Origin: Acanthosepion esculentum
Taxonomy: Eukaryota; Mollusca; Cephalopoda; Sepiida; Sepiidae
Reading direction: 5' to 3'
NCBI GenBank assembly: GCA_964036315.1
Contig: OZ038496.1
Coordinates: 21,400,685-21,464,684 of the forward strand
DNA length: 64,000 nt
Numbering within the stretch: the stretch's first letter is position 1; the number at the start of each line of letters is the position of its first letter. The notes under the pieces were generated by a model. The model was not told the DNA's origin. It ran no database searches and saw only the letters and a program-made list of their open reading frames with translations. This document shows, one piece after another, positions 1 to 12,029 of this stretch. The translations under genes were made by a program, and so were the position numbers.

Positions 1-940
1 GGTGGAAGTGGGAAGAGGCACTAGCCAAATAAAAAGAGGGCGATCAGATTTCTCCATCTGAGGAAGAAAAGAAGAAAAAGAAAATGGTGATGCCGTTGTT
101 GATAGTGGTTGTGGTACTGGTAGTAGTAGTCGTCGTCGCAGTGTTTCGTGTTGGTACTGAAGAGCCCGAACTAGGAATAACTACAGTAAACACTGAGTGC
201 CTCCATCTGACTTGGCTTTTTCTGTTCTGACTTGATTGGAAAATCTGAATTACACCGTAGCAGTTGGAGGAGGAGGAGGAAAGTGTTGGAATTTTTAGTG
301 TTCTTTCTTTTTAGAAGTCCCGTACCAAGCCTCGAGAAAGACTGAAAGGAGCCTCGCTGGGGCAGTATTCGACCGGGGCCCATAGATAGACAAAATGATG
401 TTTTCTTCGTAATTTTTATTATGCTTTACATAAAAACTACAATTTAAGCTCGGAAACTTAAAAAAGTTTAAAACATCGAAAATATTTTTCAAAACAAATT
501 TTAAAATTGAAGAGAAAAAAAATGGTAATATTTTTAAGGTGTCAAAATTATTGGTCTAACTAAGAAGGTATTTTGACCATTTTTTTTAAAAAACAAAAAA
601 CATCTCAATTTAATTGTTGCTACAACATCGAAAACTTTTCGGAGTTCCTATCAGCTGTGAAAAAGCAGCTACATTTGACAATTACTAATTCATTTCTTTT
701 AAGATAAATATATATCGTAAGGAAAGGACTGACCATCATGACGAAAAGTTTGGAAACTACTTCGTAAGTAGATCTACTATATTTTAAGTTTTTAACCATC
801 TCATAAAAACAATATAACGACAAAAGAAATGTGTTTCCTTCGTCTATTTCTCTTGTCTCCTCGACAGAACAAAACAAATGTACACATGGTGTAGCTATCT
901 TTTGCTTGTCTATAGTTTGTTCACATTTTAAGACCTATTC
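1..940. other. No recognised gene; A/T-rich DNA with a short trinucleotide-rich start
   Basis: Positions 95-140 are rich in GTT, GGT, AGT and GTC triplets. The rest is A/T-rich with small chance open frames on the minus strand. No splice-bounded exon, RNA gene or repeat family was recognised. Confidence 0.4.
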
Positions 941-950
941 TTCTTCTTAG

Positions 951-953
<3 letters not shown>

Positions 954-994
<41 letters not shown>
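954..994. repeat. (TA)n microsatellite
   Basis: About 41 bases of uninterrupted TA. Confidence 0.97.
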
Positions 995-996
<2 letters not shown>

Positions 997-1381
997 ACAC
1001 CTGTATTGTCCATTTGCGTACTCATAAAATCTGTAAGGTAAATGTTTAATACCAAAAGTACAATTTATCTAATTTTGTAGTTTGTAAATTGATTATTAAT
1101 GAAAATGAAAACTTTTCCAGCAACAAAAAAGATGCTTTGCATGAAATATTATTTTGGTATTTGCACAAAGTTGGAAAATAGAAAGATTAAAAAATGGTTT
1201 GTGATATTTATTTTTAGTTAAATTTCAAATTTAATCTACACTTTCCACATGTCTCCTTTTTTGTAGGAAATATAAGAATAAGTAATAATTATATTCAAGG
1301 TAAAAATTTATTTAAAAACAAGAAATGATTAATGTCTGTTTTTTATTGTCTTCTTTTCTTCTTCCTTTTTCTTGGGTTATG

Positions 1382-1394
1382 CCCCCCCCCCCCC
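1382..1394. repeat. Poly-C tract
   Basis: Thirteen consecutive C residues, standing out in otherwise AT-rich sequence. Confidence 0.9.
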
Positions 1395-2030
1395 GGTACT
1401 GATGAGTAGAAAGTGATACTAACTAAGTATAGGTAAACACAAGAAATAGTATTATTGTATGTGTGTATATATATATGTATATATAACACGCACATAAGCT
1501 CAAGCATGTTGACCACATCACAATCTGTTCTGTTGATTTACTGATTACTTAAAGAACACATGCATCACAAGCCGTGAATCTGTCTTCGAGATTTCTTCGT
1601 TCCTTATCTTGTTCCCCAGGCATGTTGCAGACAGACAGGATGCAGAAATATCTTTCCCTGTTCAGACAGATATCAGACTGCCTGCTAGACACTAAGCACA
1701 CTGCTTGCTTACCAGGTTGCTTTTTTAGCACCCCAAACCCCGTAAAGAGGGGAAAAAAAATTCTTATCTATTAATTTACAGTCATTTTTTTACTTACAAC
1801 AGTAGCAATCAATGTAAGGTAACACTTAAAAAAATCATCCCCTTGAGCCTTCTAAATATGTAAAATTTATACCAGATAAATAAAAATAAAAAAATTTAAT
1901 TTAAAAGTTTAAAATTTTAGCGTTACAGCATGTCTTGTCTGTGCATACTTAAAACTAACACTTGCATTTTTATTTTCCCCATCCATTTCCTACACATTTA
2001 TAATTCCATCAACAAAAACATTATTTTAGT

Positions 2031-2060
2031 CTGATGAAGTTCTAAAGAACAAAACGTGTC
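2031..2060 (+). ncRNA. Degenerate hammerhead-ribozyme-like motif
   Basis: CTGATGA is followed by a stem-loop (GTTC TAAA GAAC), then AAAA where an intact core has GAAA, then CGTGTC, which allows a two-pair stem III (A-U, C-G) before a GUC-type cleavage triplet. An upstream TTTTAG and downstream CTAAAA could form part of stem I with a small internal loop. G12 of the core is changed, so this copy is probably inactive. It resembles the motifs at 4.5, 16.5 and 38.6 kb. Confidence 0.5.
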
Positions 2061-2369
2061 CTCTAAAAAATTTTTCACACATTATCATTAATTTGCCTAA
2101 CACTAGATAAATAAAAAAGGAAAAAATATTTTCTATATTTTTAAATAGCTTTAATTAATTTTTTTCAAAAAGATCCTATTCTAACCAGTCCATAATTTGT
2201 TTGTCAGCAGGTGATTACATTTTTTTAATGCCACGTCTCTTAAGGATGTAAGTGATCATTACTCGCCACAGATTCCTTCTCTTTATTATCTGTGAATCAT
2301 CATGCATTCTTGGGAAATGGAGTGGTTTCCTATTACCTTTTACACATCTTGAATTTCTAAAGTTATCCT

Positions 2370-2566
2370 TCTTTTAGACTAATTGCCACAATGCTAGAGA
2401 AACCAGTCTACCTTGCTATTTAACTCATAACTGGAGGAAGAAGAAATGGATTCATGCCTTTCCCAAGGGCATTAGTGCAAAAATGAATGCAACAGACTAG
2501 ACCAGAACTTGAACTCTGCTCTTTAATTCCATTTACTATGCCAATATCCATGATACCATCCACACT
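2370..2566 (-). mobile_element. tRNA-derived SINE, tail type B, minus strand
   Basis: Read on the minus strand it has a tRNA-like head with box-B-like AGTTCAAGTTC near 2505-2515, then the body shared by the other copies (CATTC..., TGCACTAATGCCCTTGGGAA, GGCATGAATCC, CTCCAGTTATG), and ends with the block equivalent to TAGCAAGGTAGACTGG. It is diverged and lacks a 5S-like head. Confidence 0.75.
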
Positions 2567-2789
2567 TGGATTATAATGGGGTTATTAAAATTATTAATAT
2601 TTATTAAGGCTTCTCTTGATTTATTAAATAATCCCGCCTTTATAGATTTTATCCCAGTGTTTCAATCACTCTCCTATCTGGTTATTTTCAGCTATCATCA
2701 TCAGGTTCTATCATTGTCTGATGATTAATTAAATATTTCAACCCAAACATTGTTTTGTTTTCTAACAATTAAATACTAAATGAATGAAA

Positions 2790-2826
2790 TGAATATTGTT
2801 GAAAAAAAAAATTTTCAACAATATTA
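2790..2826. repeat. Short perfect hairpin
   Basis: AATATTGTTGAAAA and its exact complement flank a run of A. It precedes the (TA)n tract at 2852. Confidence 0.7.
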
Positions 2827-2848
2827 AAGGGTACAACAACTAACAGAG

Positions 2849-2851
<3 letters not shown>

Positions 2852-2903
<52 letters not shown>
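2852..2903. repeat. (TA)n microsatellite
   Basis: About 52 bases of near-perfect TA. Confidence 0.97.
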
Positions 2904-2907
<4 letters not shown>

Positions 2908-3008
2908 CCCTTGAAAATGTATGAATCAGCATTTCTGCCTCGGGTCACATGTAGAGTACCTGTATGATCTGCCTTGGATCACAGTATAGTATCTGTGTGC
3001 TCAACTTT

Positions 3009-3240
3009 GAGGAGGCATGGTGGAGTAATGGATAGTGGCTTGGATTGAAGAATCAGAGAGCTGAGTTCAAATTCCGCTCGAATCCATTACATTCACTTAC
3101 ATGCTAATACCCTTGGGAAAGGTATGAATCCTCTTCTTCTCTCCCCAGCTATGGGTAAATAGTGGGACAGACTGGGTTCTATAGCCTTGGATAGCAACTG
3201 GTCTACCACAGAAAGAAATGGCAACCTACTGTGGGAAAAA
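3009..3240 (+). mobile_element. tRNA-derived SINE, tail type B, plus strand
   Basis: The tRNA-like head carries GGAGTAATGGATAGTGGCTT (A-box side) and GAGTTCAAATTCC (B box) near 3062-3074. Then come CATTACATTCACTTACATG, CCCTTGGGAAAGGTATGAAT, CCCCAGCTATGGGTAAATAG and the type-B block ending GGATAGCAACTGGTCTACCA. It is among the better-preserved copies without a 5S head. Confidence 0.85.
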
Positions 3241-4012
3241 ATCTGCCTCGTCAGTCATGTATCTTTTGATACATGATCGCCTAAGCGTGTATCACGCATG
3301 ACACATAACTGGCTGTGCTCTACTTTGGATCAAAGTATAGTATCTGTGTGTGTCCTACCTCAGATCAAAGTGTATTATCTGTGAGCACTGCCTCAGATCA
3401 AATTGTAGTATCTGTGAACTTTGTGAAAGGTGTTACAAAAAATGTGTGGAAATATATACAGTCACTTGTATTTCAGTTTTTAATTGTTTTTGTAAAAATG
3501 ATCAGTTGGATATAAACTCATATACATCACAATTCTTATGAAAGCACTAACCTTTTCTCTCATTAACAAGCTCATGTATTGATATACTAGTCCCAAAAGA
3601 GAGGCTCACAATAAAAAATAAAACTTACTAGCAATGGCTTGCAAGATAAACTTGTAAATGCATTGCTCTCTGGCAAGCACCCTAAATAGGTTTGTGTCCA
3701 TTTGAATTTCTTGGAATTTTTTTTTCATTAAATTCTATTCAATTCTACTTTCATCAGCATAAAATTGCACATCACTATATCTCTCAAATAAAAATGTATG
3801 TCTTTTAAACTGGAAAAGCAGGTACTTCACTTTCAGATGCGGTTTAATCTATAAATACTTATATAACAAGTTGGGTGATAGTTAAGCGAGTAATTAGTTG
3901 ATTTTATTTAGTTAGAGTTACTGAAGATTTTTATATCTTCAGTAAATAACTTTGTGTTTCTGTAATAATGAAGGCTTTTACATATATGTGCTTGTAAAAT
4001 CCCCTGTAACTA

Positions 4013-4065
4013 CCAATTTCTCTTTTTGAGCCACTAATGCTTATCAGTTTGAAAAGAGAAATTGG
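4013..4065. repeat. Hairpin abutting a SINE fragment
   Basis: CCAATTTCTCTTTT and AAAAGAGAAATTGG form a 14-bp stem with a loop of about 25 bases. A truncated SINE body begins at once on its right side. Confidence 0.6.
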
Positions 4066-4230
4066 CACTCCAAGTTCATTACATTCACATAAATACCCTC
4101 AGAAAAGGTATCAATCCATTTTTTATTCCCCTAGATAGGGCTCTCTGACCATGGTTGGCCACCAGTCTAGGAGAAGGACAATTGCGAATTGAGACAATGG
4201 GTATGTAGCACTGGCAAGATGCATACTATA
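4066..4230 (+). mobile_element. SINE fragment, plus strand, head missing
   Basis: It starts in the body (AAGTTCATTACATTCACATA) and continues through CCCTCAGAAAAGGTATCAAT to GGCCACCAGTCTAGGAGAAG of the type-B tail. The tRNA-like head is absent. Confidence 0.65.
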
Positions 4231-4381
4231 CAACCATTCAAGAGATTATGGAGTTCACAGTTAACTGTGAGATCAGGTTGGGGATTCTATGATCTTGACT
4301 GAGGTAGAATAAATAAAAACTACTATATTTATTTATTGCCTTTAGTATTAGGTGTATAACTTAGATTTTTCTTTAAACAAT

Positions 4382-4414
4382 ATATCTATCTATCTATATA
4401 TATATATATATATA
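4382..4414. repeat. (TATC)n/(TA)n microsatellite
   Basis: TATC units pass into TA. It forms the left border of the next foldback. Confidence 0.9.
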
Positions 4415-4416
4415 AA

Positions 4417-4595
4417 CAATTTTAAGAAAATCTATGACAAAGTGGAAAAATAATTTCATGTGATGCATTTTGTCCTTTAGGACTTCATCCAACTAAAGTT
4501 ATATCAAACATCACTTTAGTTCAGTCAAGTCCTAAAGGACAAAACATGTCTCACAAAAAAATCTTTTCACTTTGTCATAGATTTTTCTTATATTT
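4417..4595. mobile_element. Foldback element with paired hammerhead-like motifs
   Basis: The left arm (AAGAAAATCTATGACAAAGT... to TTTGTCCTTTAGGAC) is mirrored by the right arm (GTCCTAAAGGACAAAACATG... to ACTTTGTCATAGATTTTTCTT), with mismatches. Each arm contains the palindrome GTCCTAAAGGAC within a hammerhead-like setting: minus strand 4463-4492 (GGATGA, stem II, AAAA, AUC) and plus strand 4522-4550 (degenerate first core, stem II, AAAACATGTC with a GUC triplet). (TA)n lies next to the left arm. A nonautonomous retroelement or pseudo-LTR unit is the likeliest reading. Confidence 0.65.
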
Positions 4596-4665
4596 AAAAT
4601 GGGAACTGTCTTTATAAAAGTAATATATATTATTTATTTATTTATTGTTCCTTTGGTGCACATTT

Positions 4666-4684
4666 TATATATATATATATATAT
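4666..4684. repeat. (TA)n microsatellite
   Basis: Short TA tract running into the next hairpin. Confidence 0.9.
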
Positions 4685-4780
4685 ATTATAAATTAACTGA
4701 TTTAAAATATGGTTTCTTCGCTATACAGTAATAACCATGTGTAGCAAAGAAACCATATTTTAAATCAGTTAATTTATAAT
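4685..4780. mobile_element. Near-perfect 39-bp hairpin, MITE-like
   Basis: Positions 4685-4723 and 4742-4780 are reverse complements with a single mismatch, separated by an 18-base loop. The stem contains TTAACTGATTTAAAATATGG. It abuts (TA)n on the left. The near-identity of the arms suggests recent origin or gene conversion. No transposase signature is visible. Confidence 0.75.
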
Positions 4781-4872
4781 ATTTATGCTCTGTAAATTTA
4801 CAATGAGCACTATCTTGTAAAAATAAAAAATATCAATAAGAACACCGGATTATATATCTTACTGTTCTTTCT

Positions 4873-4875
<3 letters not shown>

Positions 4876-4946
<71 letters not shown>
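4876..4946. repeat. (TA)n then (TG)n compound microsatellite
   Basis: TA from about 4876 passes into TG at about 4909 and ends at 4946. A minus-strand open frame through it is only a by-product. Confidence 0.97.
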
Positions 4947-4947
<1 letters not shown>

Positions 4948-4949
4948 CT

Positions 4950-7900
4950 TTGTTGGTCTGCTTTTGTTTGTATACAGTTGATGATGTTATCATAGATTGA
5001 AGGGTCAGCAAAGTGGATAGTTTGTTGCTGTATAAACAGGCCAATGGAAAGCTTATGTTAACCACATGTTTTTCATCTGTCTTCTGGTAGCCACAGAAAT
5101 AAGAAAATACCAGCATTTCTTCTGGCTTGCTCAGTTCAGGTGTAAATAAATAGCAGACATTCTATTTAAAACCAGTTATGGACTCAGGCTATTATTGGTT
5201 CTCTTTACATTTTTTCACTGAAACCAACAGTCAGATATTAGTCACAACAAATGTATTCAGGAACAACTCTGGTGATGATAACCAACTTTTGTTTGTATTC
5301 AAATAAGTCAGGTCATTAGCAATAGGGATTAATAACAAAAACAATACAGATGGGGATATTAGTCTGACTAAACTTATGAATGAATGAGGCATCACCATGG
5401 ACTAATAATTTATTCAACTTTATTATTTTTAAGCTAGTCACCTTCCTCAGGACAATGTATTATCTGATGAATAAATATTTAAGTGGATAGTTGGAGAATT
5501 GTCCAGCTGAAACATTACATCTTTAACAACAAAGATATTAGCTCCAAAAATTGTTAAATAAATAGTATGACTTTGATTCTTTTTCAAGATATTTATTGGA
5601 TTTTGATAAAAATTCCAATTTTCAATAATTTCCATTAGGAAAAAATAACAGTAGCTTAATTACATTGATATATTATTTTAAGCAAACATCTGAGAAATAT
5701 ATTTTATTCTTGCTGTCATATTGGAAAATATATCAGATTTCAAATAGATTTTTCTCTCAGTAAACCTAAACATGCTCTTCTCTAAAGTTAATCAACAAAG
5801 ACTAGGTATCATTGGCTATAAACTTCTTAGATGAAGTAGTATAATTTTTTAATATTCTTTCTTTGATTTTGCATTGAGTGTTAAAGATACTTTTAGCTCA
5901 TCAAGTATTATAGATTCTTTATTTCCTTATTCAATTGCTTACTTAATGAACTGAGAATTTAAAAAAGCAAGAGAAATAAGATGAAAAAAAGACTAGTAAA
6001 AAATTAATAAACACAAAAACAAGATACCTAATCTGGTCTCAAAATGGTCATAGTTAGCCTTATGAAATTTCAGACCCACCTGGTGATGAATTCAAAAAGA
6101 CTGAACTGATTGTTAGTGATCTTGTATAGGTTAAAGTTTAGTGATGGAGCAACAGTTTATTTTGATCTCAGGTGTGATAGAGTAAAAAATAATCTATATT
6201 CAAGGATCAATTTTCTATTGTTATCAAACTATAAATAATAAAAGAAAATCACTATATAAAATTAAGATAGTCTAGTTATCAGACATAAGAAAATGTTTAA
6301 AATGATATAATATGTAACTGATGATTTTAATGGTAACATTAGCCATTTCCTTCTAAAGAAACATTCATCATTCATTGACCAAAGCTACCAGTGCTATTTC
6401 CAGTTGAAATTCATAAAATCTTTCTATTAAAACAATTTTTCAGAAAAAAGGTTTCTCAAGTCCACCAACTTTTATTGCTCTTTCCAGTATTGATGGGGGC
6501 TACCTCCTGATCTTTTGTTTGATGTAGTATAGAATATCAACATCTTGATTATGCCATCAATTTCTCTTTGAGCTACATGTAATATCCATTTTAGTTGTTG
6601 CTGATGAAAGTCCTCAAGTGATGTTATTTGGTACAGTTCTTTGTTTCAAGTTATTCTGTAGCACCAGTCTATGATGTCTGAAGAAGATTGGTCCTCGCTA
6701 AGACCTACAGGCTTCATTCATTTGAACTCATTTAAGATTTATTAAATACATCAAAATCTCTTCATTCTAATGATTGCAAAAGATTCTAAAAGTATGTATA
6801 AAGAAATACCAAAATTGTCTATTATATAAGTAAATAAATATCATTAATATTAATAATCCAAAAAATTAATCATTTATATTAGAAAACTTTCACAAAATAT
6901 TATCTTCAAAGTTGTTGAGAAGCTAGAAAAGATACATTTTGGCTTTCTCTCACAGGAGAATTTATAATAGCCCACTTTTGCAGAGTGTTGATCTTTAAAC
7001 AAGGTGAAGGTTATTCACAGAAATATGAATGGAGGAAAATCACTTAGGTAATGTCAGCACTTAAAGGTAGAATTTGATTATTTAACTAGTGAACTTTGCA
7101 ATTCATTACCTAAAATCTGAGCAAGTTTCCATACTCAGTTTGGATGTTGTGTATTAAAAATCAGAAAGAATAGGATTTTTAATAGCTAGGAATTAATGCA
7201 AACATTATTTATAGAATAAGGTTATTCATGTATAATTTTATCAGTTATCTATTTGTAACCGGAGATATTTTCTGATAGCCAGAGTAAAATATATTTGTCA
7301 TGTGCATGCTTAAGTTATGATTGTGAGTCAGTCAATAGTTCTTTTATTTTTGTTCTTTTATTTTTTTTATGGAAAAACTGGAATTTATTTATTTGTTTAT
7401 AAATCAACAACAATCTTTCCTTCCTCACAATTTTAGAAGCATTTCAAAGCCACTTGTTTAAAACAAAAATATAACCATTCATGATTCTACTGGCTAGACT
7501 TCTGGCTTTTACAAGTATATATGCACATGTAATATTGCTTAAAATTCAAAGAAGAGTGGAAAATAATCACATTTAATCAGCTATTCATGTTTGTCACTGA
7601 AACTCAATCCTAAACCAGAAGCAGTTTTGTTCATTATAAATAATTTTTCCTCAAATTACAGCTGAATATTCACATCATTGAGTAACTTTGTGACATTGTC
7701 ATATCAAATATCTTCCTGTTCAACTGTTATTTGAACATGATTAATATGCCAATCTTCTTCTGCAGCCTGTTATCTTCTACTTGGATAAATAGTTCTGTCC
7801 ATCTGCTGCCTGCCAAATACCCTCTTTGTGCATTTGTTGGGGTTTGATAAAATTTGGCCTGTTCCTCTAGTATCTCTGTTATGTTAAGTGCTGTTATCTG

Positions 7901-8755
7901 TGTTCTGCTAAACACCCATATGTCCATCTGGAATCTAAGAAACAGAAACTGTCTGTATCAATTTGCAATTTGACTTCCTTCCCCACGTCTTGTGACCAGT
8001 GCTTTTGATTGCACTAACTAAAACTGTCAAAACTTTCATATTTCACTGCTGTCACATAAGGAGACTAAAAAAAATGGTTACTTTTTAGAAGTTTTCATTC
8101 TTTCACAAAAGTGGCTTATGGGGAAATTGTACATTGAACATTATCTTTGTTATTGAAGGGAGAGTAAAAAAAAGAATACAAAATGGTGAACTAGATAAAC
8201 CCTCTATTGTTTTTCTTTTTGTATGTACAAATTCCTTTAGTGAATAAAAAAGTAAAAACATATCCAAATTTCTTCAGAATCTATTTGTACAGCTATGAAA
8301 TCTTCACTAATTCCTAATCTTTTCTTGAACTCATCTCCAGAAAGAAAAGATTTTGTGCTGAATAACAATCTTGTATAAACCTATTCAACTCATAAAGGTT
8401 GCTTTTCCAACTGGATTGAAGTCTATGCAGTCATTGAGATGCATTTTAATAAGCCTATTTGATTATTGTTGAAGAGAAATGAGTTAGATAAGAGGCAGCA
8501 GCCAGGAAAAAGAAGCAAAAAAAAAGAGCAAATTATGAAATTGAAATCATAATTTCTACTTAGCATGCTCAGTGCCATTGTTTCCAACACAAGCAACTCC
8601 TGCCACATGATATAATCAAATTAACGCATAGAGTACAACAGATGTTGTAGTTTTATTAAGCATATTTTAACATGGTGACTTTTTGAAAAATTGCTTTTAT
8701 GGCACTGGCACCTATTTGTAACAGACAGCTGAATTATTTTTCCTCATCTTGGAAT
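4950..8755. other. Long stretch without recognised gene or repeat
   Basis: AT-rich unique-looking DNA. Around 6680-6715 there is a CTGAAGA followed by a GGTC...GACC stem that recalls the hammerhead-like elements but lacks the GAAA core. Small open frames here have no splice-bounded or family-like features. Confidence 0.35.
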
Positions 8756-9174
8756 TTTTCAAAAAAGAAAAGTATGCACACATACACACACACAGCAAAT
8801 GCATATCACTGCTTTTACCAAAATAAATGATATTAAGTCTTCAAACAATATGATAGTAAGTGTACTAGTTTTGCAAGTGAAATTGAGTCTTTCCATGAGC
8901 TTAAAAAATGTTTCCTTATGCCAAAGTTTACCTGACCCAACAAATTTAAGCAACATTTTTGCTTATACAGTAGGAAGCATCCCTGTGAAGTGTATTCCTA
9001 CACAAAAAATCGAAAGAAATTTTGGTTTCATTTGCAGTAACTTCTATTGTTAAATTATTTGATTATGAATAGCCTGGTGATAAATGGTAAGACTTAATAT
9101 TTCAAACTTTGTTTATATTGGAGGATTGTTTAGACAGGACATGAGAAAAGAGACAGTGAAAATCTACAAGTTTC

Positions 9175-9176
<2 letters not shown>

Positions 9177-9223
<47 letters not shown>

Positions 9224-9238
9224 GTGTGTGTGTGTGTA
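9177..9238. repeat. (TA)n then (TG)n microsatellite
   Basis: TA to 9221 and then TG to about 9238. Confidence 0.97.
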
Positions 9239-9386
9239 ATAGTGTAGGTAAGCAAATGACAAAATGAAAAGCTATTAATATGATATATAGATTTGTATAT
9301 TACATCTTCCATATAATATTGTTTACAATTTGATATATTTATGGGAAAAGAGTTCACAATATCAGAGATAGAGAATTTATTTTATA

Positions 9387-9387
9387 C

Positions 9388-9420
<33 letters not shown>
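9387..9420. repeat. (TA)n then (GA)n microsatellite
   Basis: TA followed by GA units. Confidence 0.93.
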
Positions 9421-9506
9421 CACAGAGAGGACATAAAAATAAGTTTCATGCCACAAGTGATCTTCAAAACAAGTGTATGTAATGTCTTAAGCAAACTTCA
9501 GACCAA

Positions 9507-9574
<68 letters not shown>
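9507..9574. repeat. (TG)n then (TA)n microsatellite
   Basis: TG to about 9526 and then TA to 9574. It borders the foldback at 9580. Confidence 0.97.
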
Positions 9575-9576
<2 letters not shown>

Positions 9577-9579
9577 TTG

Positions 9580-9776
9580 CTTATTGAGTGCTGGTGCTAA
9601 TAAAATAGTGCTTGGTGTATAAGAGATATAATTTATATTAATAATAAAAATAGATTTTTTTTCCTCACCAATAGCACAACCGTGTTTCATGTACAATGCA
9701 ATTGCCAGATTCTGATTGATCAGAACCTGATGATTGCACTGTGCATGAAAAATAGTCATGCTACCAGTGAAGAGAA
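9580..9776. mobile_element. Foldback element, family shared with 39.5 kb, with hammerhead-like cores
   Basis: It starts TTGAGTGCTGGTGCTAATAA, nearly the same as the copy near 39513. Inverted arms begin CCTCACCAATAGCACAAC and end TGCTACCAGTGAAGAG. The plus-strand motif at 9727-9757 has an intact CTGATGA, a stem II with TGCA/TGCA, intact GAAA and a GUC. The minus-strand motif at 9676-9708 keeps GAAA but has CTGGCAA in place of CTGATGA. A (TA)n tract lies on the left. Two copies about 30 kb apart with the same internal order support a real repeat family. Confidence 0.7.
9727..9757 (+). ncRNA. Hammerhead-ribozyme-like core with CTGATGA and GAAA intact
   Basis: CTGATGA, then TTGCACTGTGCAT which can fold through TGCA/TGCA, then GAAA, then AATAGTC ending in a GUC triplet. 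Stem I could form between CACCAATAGCA of the left arm and TGCTACCAGTG downstream. Stem III is poor, so cleavage is uncertain. Confidence 0.5.
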
Positions 9777-9779
9777 AAT

Positions 9780-12025
9780 GTATTTTTATTATATGTATAA
9801 ATATTAATCATTAAATGCAATCAGTGTCAGAAAAAAAGCCCCATTTACCAATATTGCATGTACAAATTATAGCTTAAAACATGAAAAATAAGTTTTTGCC
9901 TAAAATTTATAATCATAATTCATTTTTTTTTTTTTTAAGTTATTTTGAGCTTTTTAAAATTATCTGAACTTCTAATATAAAAGACCTTTTAAAAACTGAG
10001 CATTTATTAAGACAGGGTTCTAAGACTAGCAAATAAACAAATTTCTCTGAAAATGGCTGACATATTTTGATGTAAGGAATAACTAAAAATAAAAACTGTT
10101 TAAGAAAAGGTAAACAAAAATCGTTTTCACCTTAATTATAATTAACACAATATAGCTTAACTTGCATATGAAGTACAGTTATTTCAATTTAATTTTAAGA
10201 TAGTTTTTTTTCCTTCAACAAAATTACAAATAAAGATATCTGCATAACCTAAAACATTTTTAACAGTATTGGAGGCTAAATATTATGAATTGATAAGTTA
10301 AATTCACTCATGCAAGGTAAAATTGATGTCATTACCTCAGTTACTGATGATTTGTTGACAAAGAGCTTTCAAGTTTTGATTGATTTCTTTGTAAATTGTT
10401 ACAATTAATAAAGTCATTTTATTTTGTCCAATGTTTAAGCATTTATAAAATTTCATTATAAAATCCATTGATATTTTGGAGATATCTTTCTCTATCTAAC
10501 AAGTTAACAGTAAAAAGTAGACACAACAAAAATAACTTCCATTGTATTTCCAGTTTTTTTTCTCTATCTAAATGTCACTTTTAAATCTCTTTTCTTCCTG
10601 TCTGCATTTCACTTATTAGAGTTGTGAAGTAACTAAACGATATATTATTGTCATGTCAAATATGCCCAGTTTTCTGACATCTATATTGAATTGCGTTCTT
10701 CTTTAAAATAAATACAAAAAAAATCCAAGGACTGGTACATTTATTTTTTGTTTTTCATATTGATATAAGTATCTTTTTTCATCTCTGTGTGTATTTGTGC
10801 CTCTATCACATTTAAAAAAAAAACTGAGTAGTTCTACATTGGACAGTTGAGTGAATTGCCCTGTCCAGGTTCTTTGTTAGAATAACAGCGATAAAAATGA
10901 CAAACATTCTCAAAGACTTGATATTTACTAAATTACTTCTTTTTTTTTTCTCCCGAGACATTGTTCTGGTCTTTTAATTTCTTCTTTTTTTTTCAAGTGA
11001 AAATATAGAGAAAACGATTTTCCTTTGTTTTCCATCTTTTTACTGAGTTTAGCCACTAATCTGATAAACTCCAATATATGGTCAGCATTGATAGCCTCTG
11101 CTGACAGTCTGAGTGCTCTTATCTACAGTAATTTAGCTTTATTTTCTATACATTTTATGATACTGTTTATAATGATAAAACTTCATAATTTCAAAAATGT
11201 CCCTTTAAAGAATGAGAATGTAGAATAAAAAGCTGTCTTTTGTCTCGTCAGAAAATTCAGTTCATTGTCTGAACAAAAATTCAAAATCTCATTTACAACA
11301 GATAAGTAAGTGTTGATTAATAACAACCATCACATCCCAATAGAAAATAATATGATGAAGAAATCATAGTGTATCAACAGTTGGGGGTGGAGAGATATAA
11401 TTTTGGCGCCCCCACCTAAGTTACCTCTGAAATATCTTACTATAAGTTTTGTAACTTATTGCCCTATGAATGACAATAACAAAGAATCAATTAGCACTTT
11501 ACCCAGGCCAAAAATAAAATTCCAATATCAGAATTGTAAAACTGGAACAAATTGAATTAGACCTCTATGCTAAGTAGGCTTATATAATTTACAAATTGTT
11601 TTGAAATTCATATCATCTAGTAATGTTATTGTTCAATATAACAGCTCAAGGTAAATCAATGTTATATTTCTAATTCAGAGTTCCAGAAATCACTTGGAAA
11701 GTCATTTTTGTGATAGTCTGTGGTATATGAAACATAGAAAATAGTATATCTTATAGATTTAGTTATGTTTAAATTTTAAAAAAGAAAATGGAATTCATGG
11801 CTACATTAAGCTATAGATGAACTTTTCTTACCAAAAAAAAATTGTACCCCTTCAAATCTGTGTCTGTGGCAACTGCCCCTATCTTATCCCAACATTACAC
11901 CACCTTTGGAAAGAGTCCAGGTTATTCAATGAACCTCTCTCCCATGTGTAAATATTTAATTCTATATCAAAAAAGCATATCTTTGCCTTTCTGTGGCTTT
12001 TAATCATATAATAAAAATTCCCTAC
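9780..12025. other. No recognised gene; AT-rich DNA
   Basis: Homopolymer A and T runs and chance frames only. No repeat family was recognised. Confidence 0.35.
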
Positions 12026-12029
12026 AGAG

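Noticed and set aside
1..400. Possible exon or UTR in the less AT-rich first bases
   Set aside because: Trinucleotide-rich DNA with short frames only; no splice signals or homology that I can support.
5464..5510. CTGATGA followed about 35 bases later by GAAAC, hammerhead-like
   Set aside because: The sequence between cannot form a stem II at the right place, so I treat it as chance.
6683..6716. CTGAAGA followed by a GGTC...GACC stem
   Set aside because: The GAAA core block is absent; left as an unproven relic.
9130..9357. Open frames through (TA)n and (TG)n tracts here and at 4.9, 9.5, 16.3, 49.1 and 62.4 kb
   Set aside because: Microsatellite translation (YIYIYI, THTHTH) with no coding evidence.
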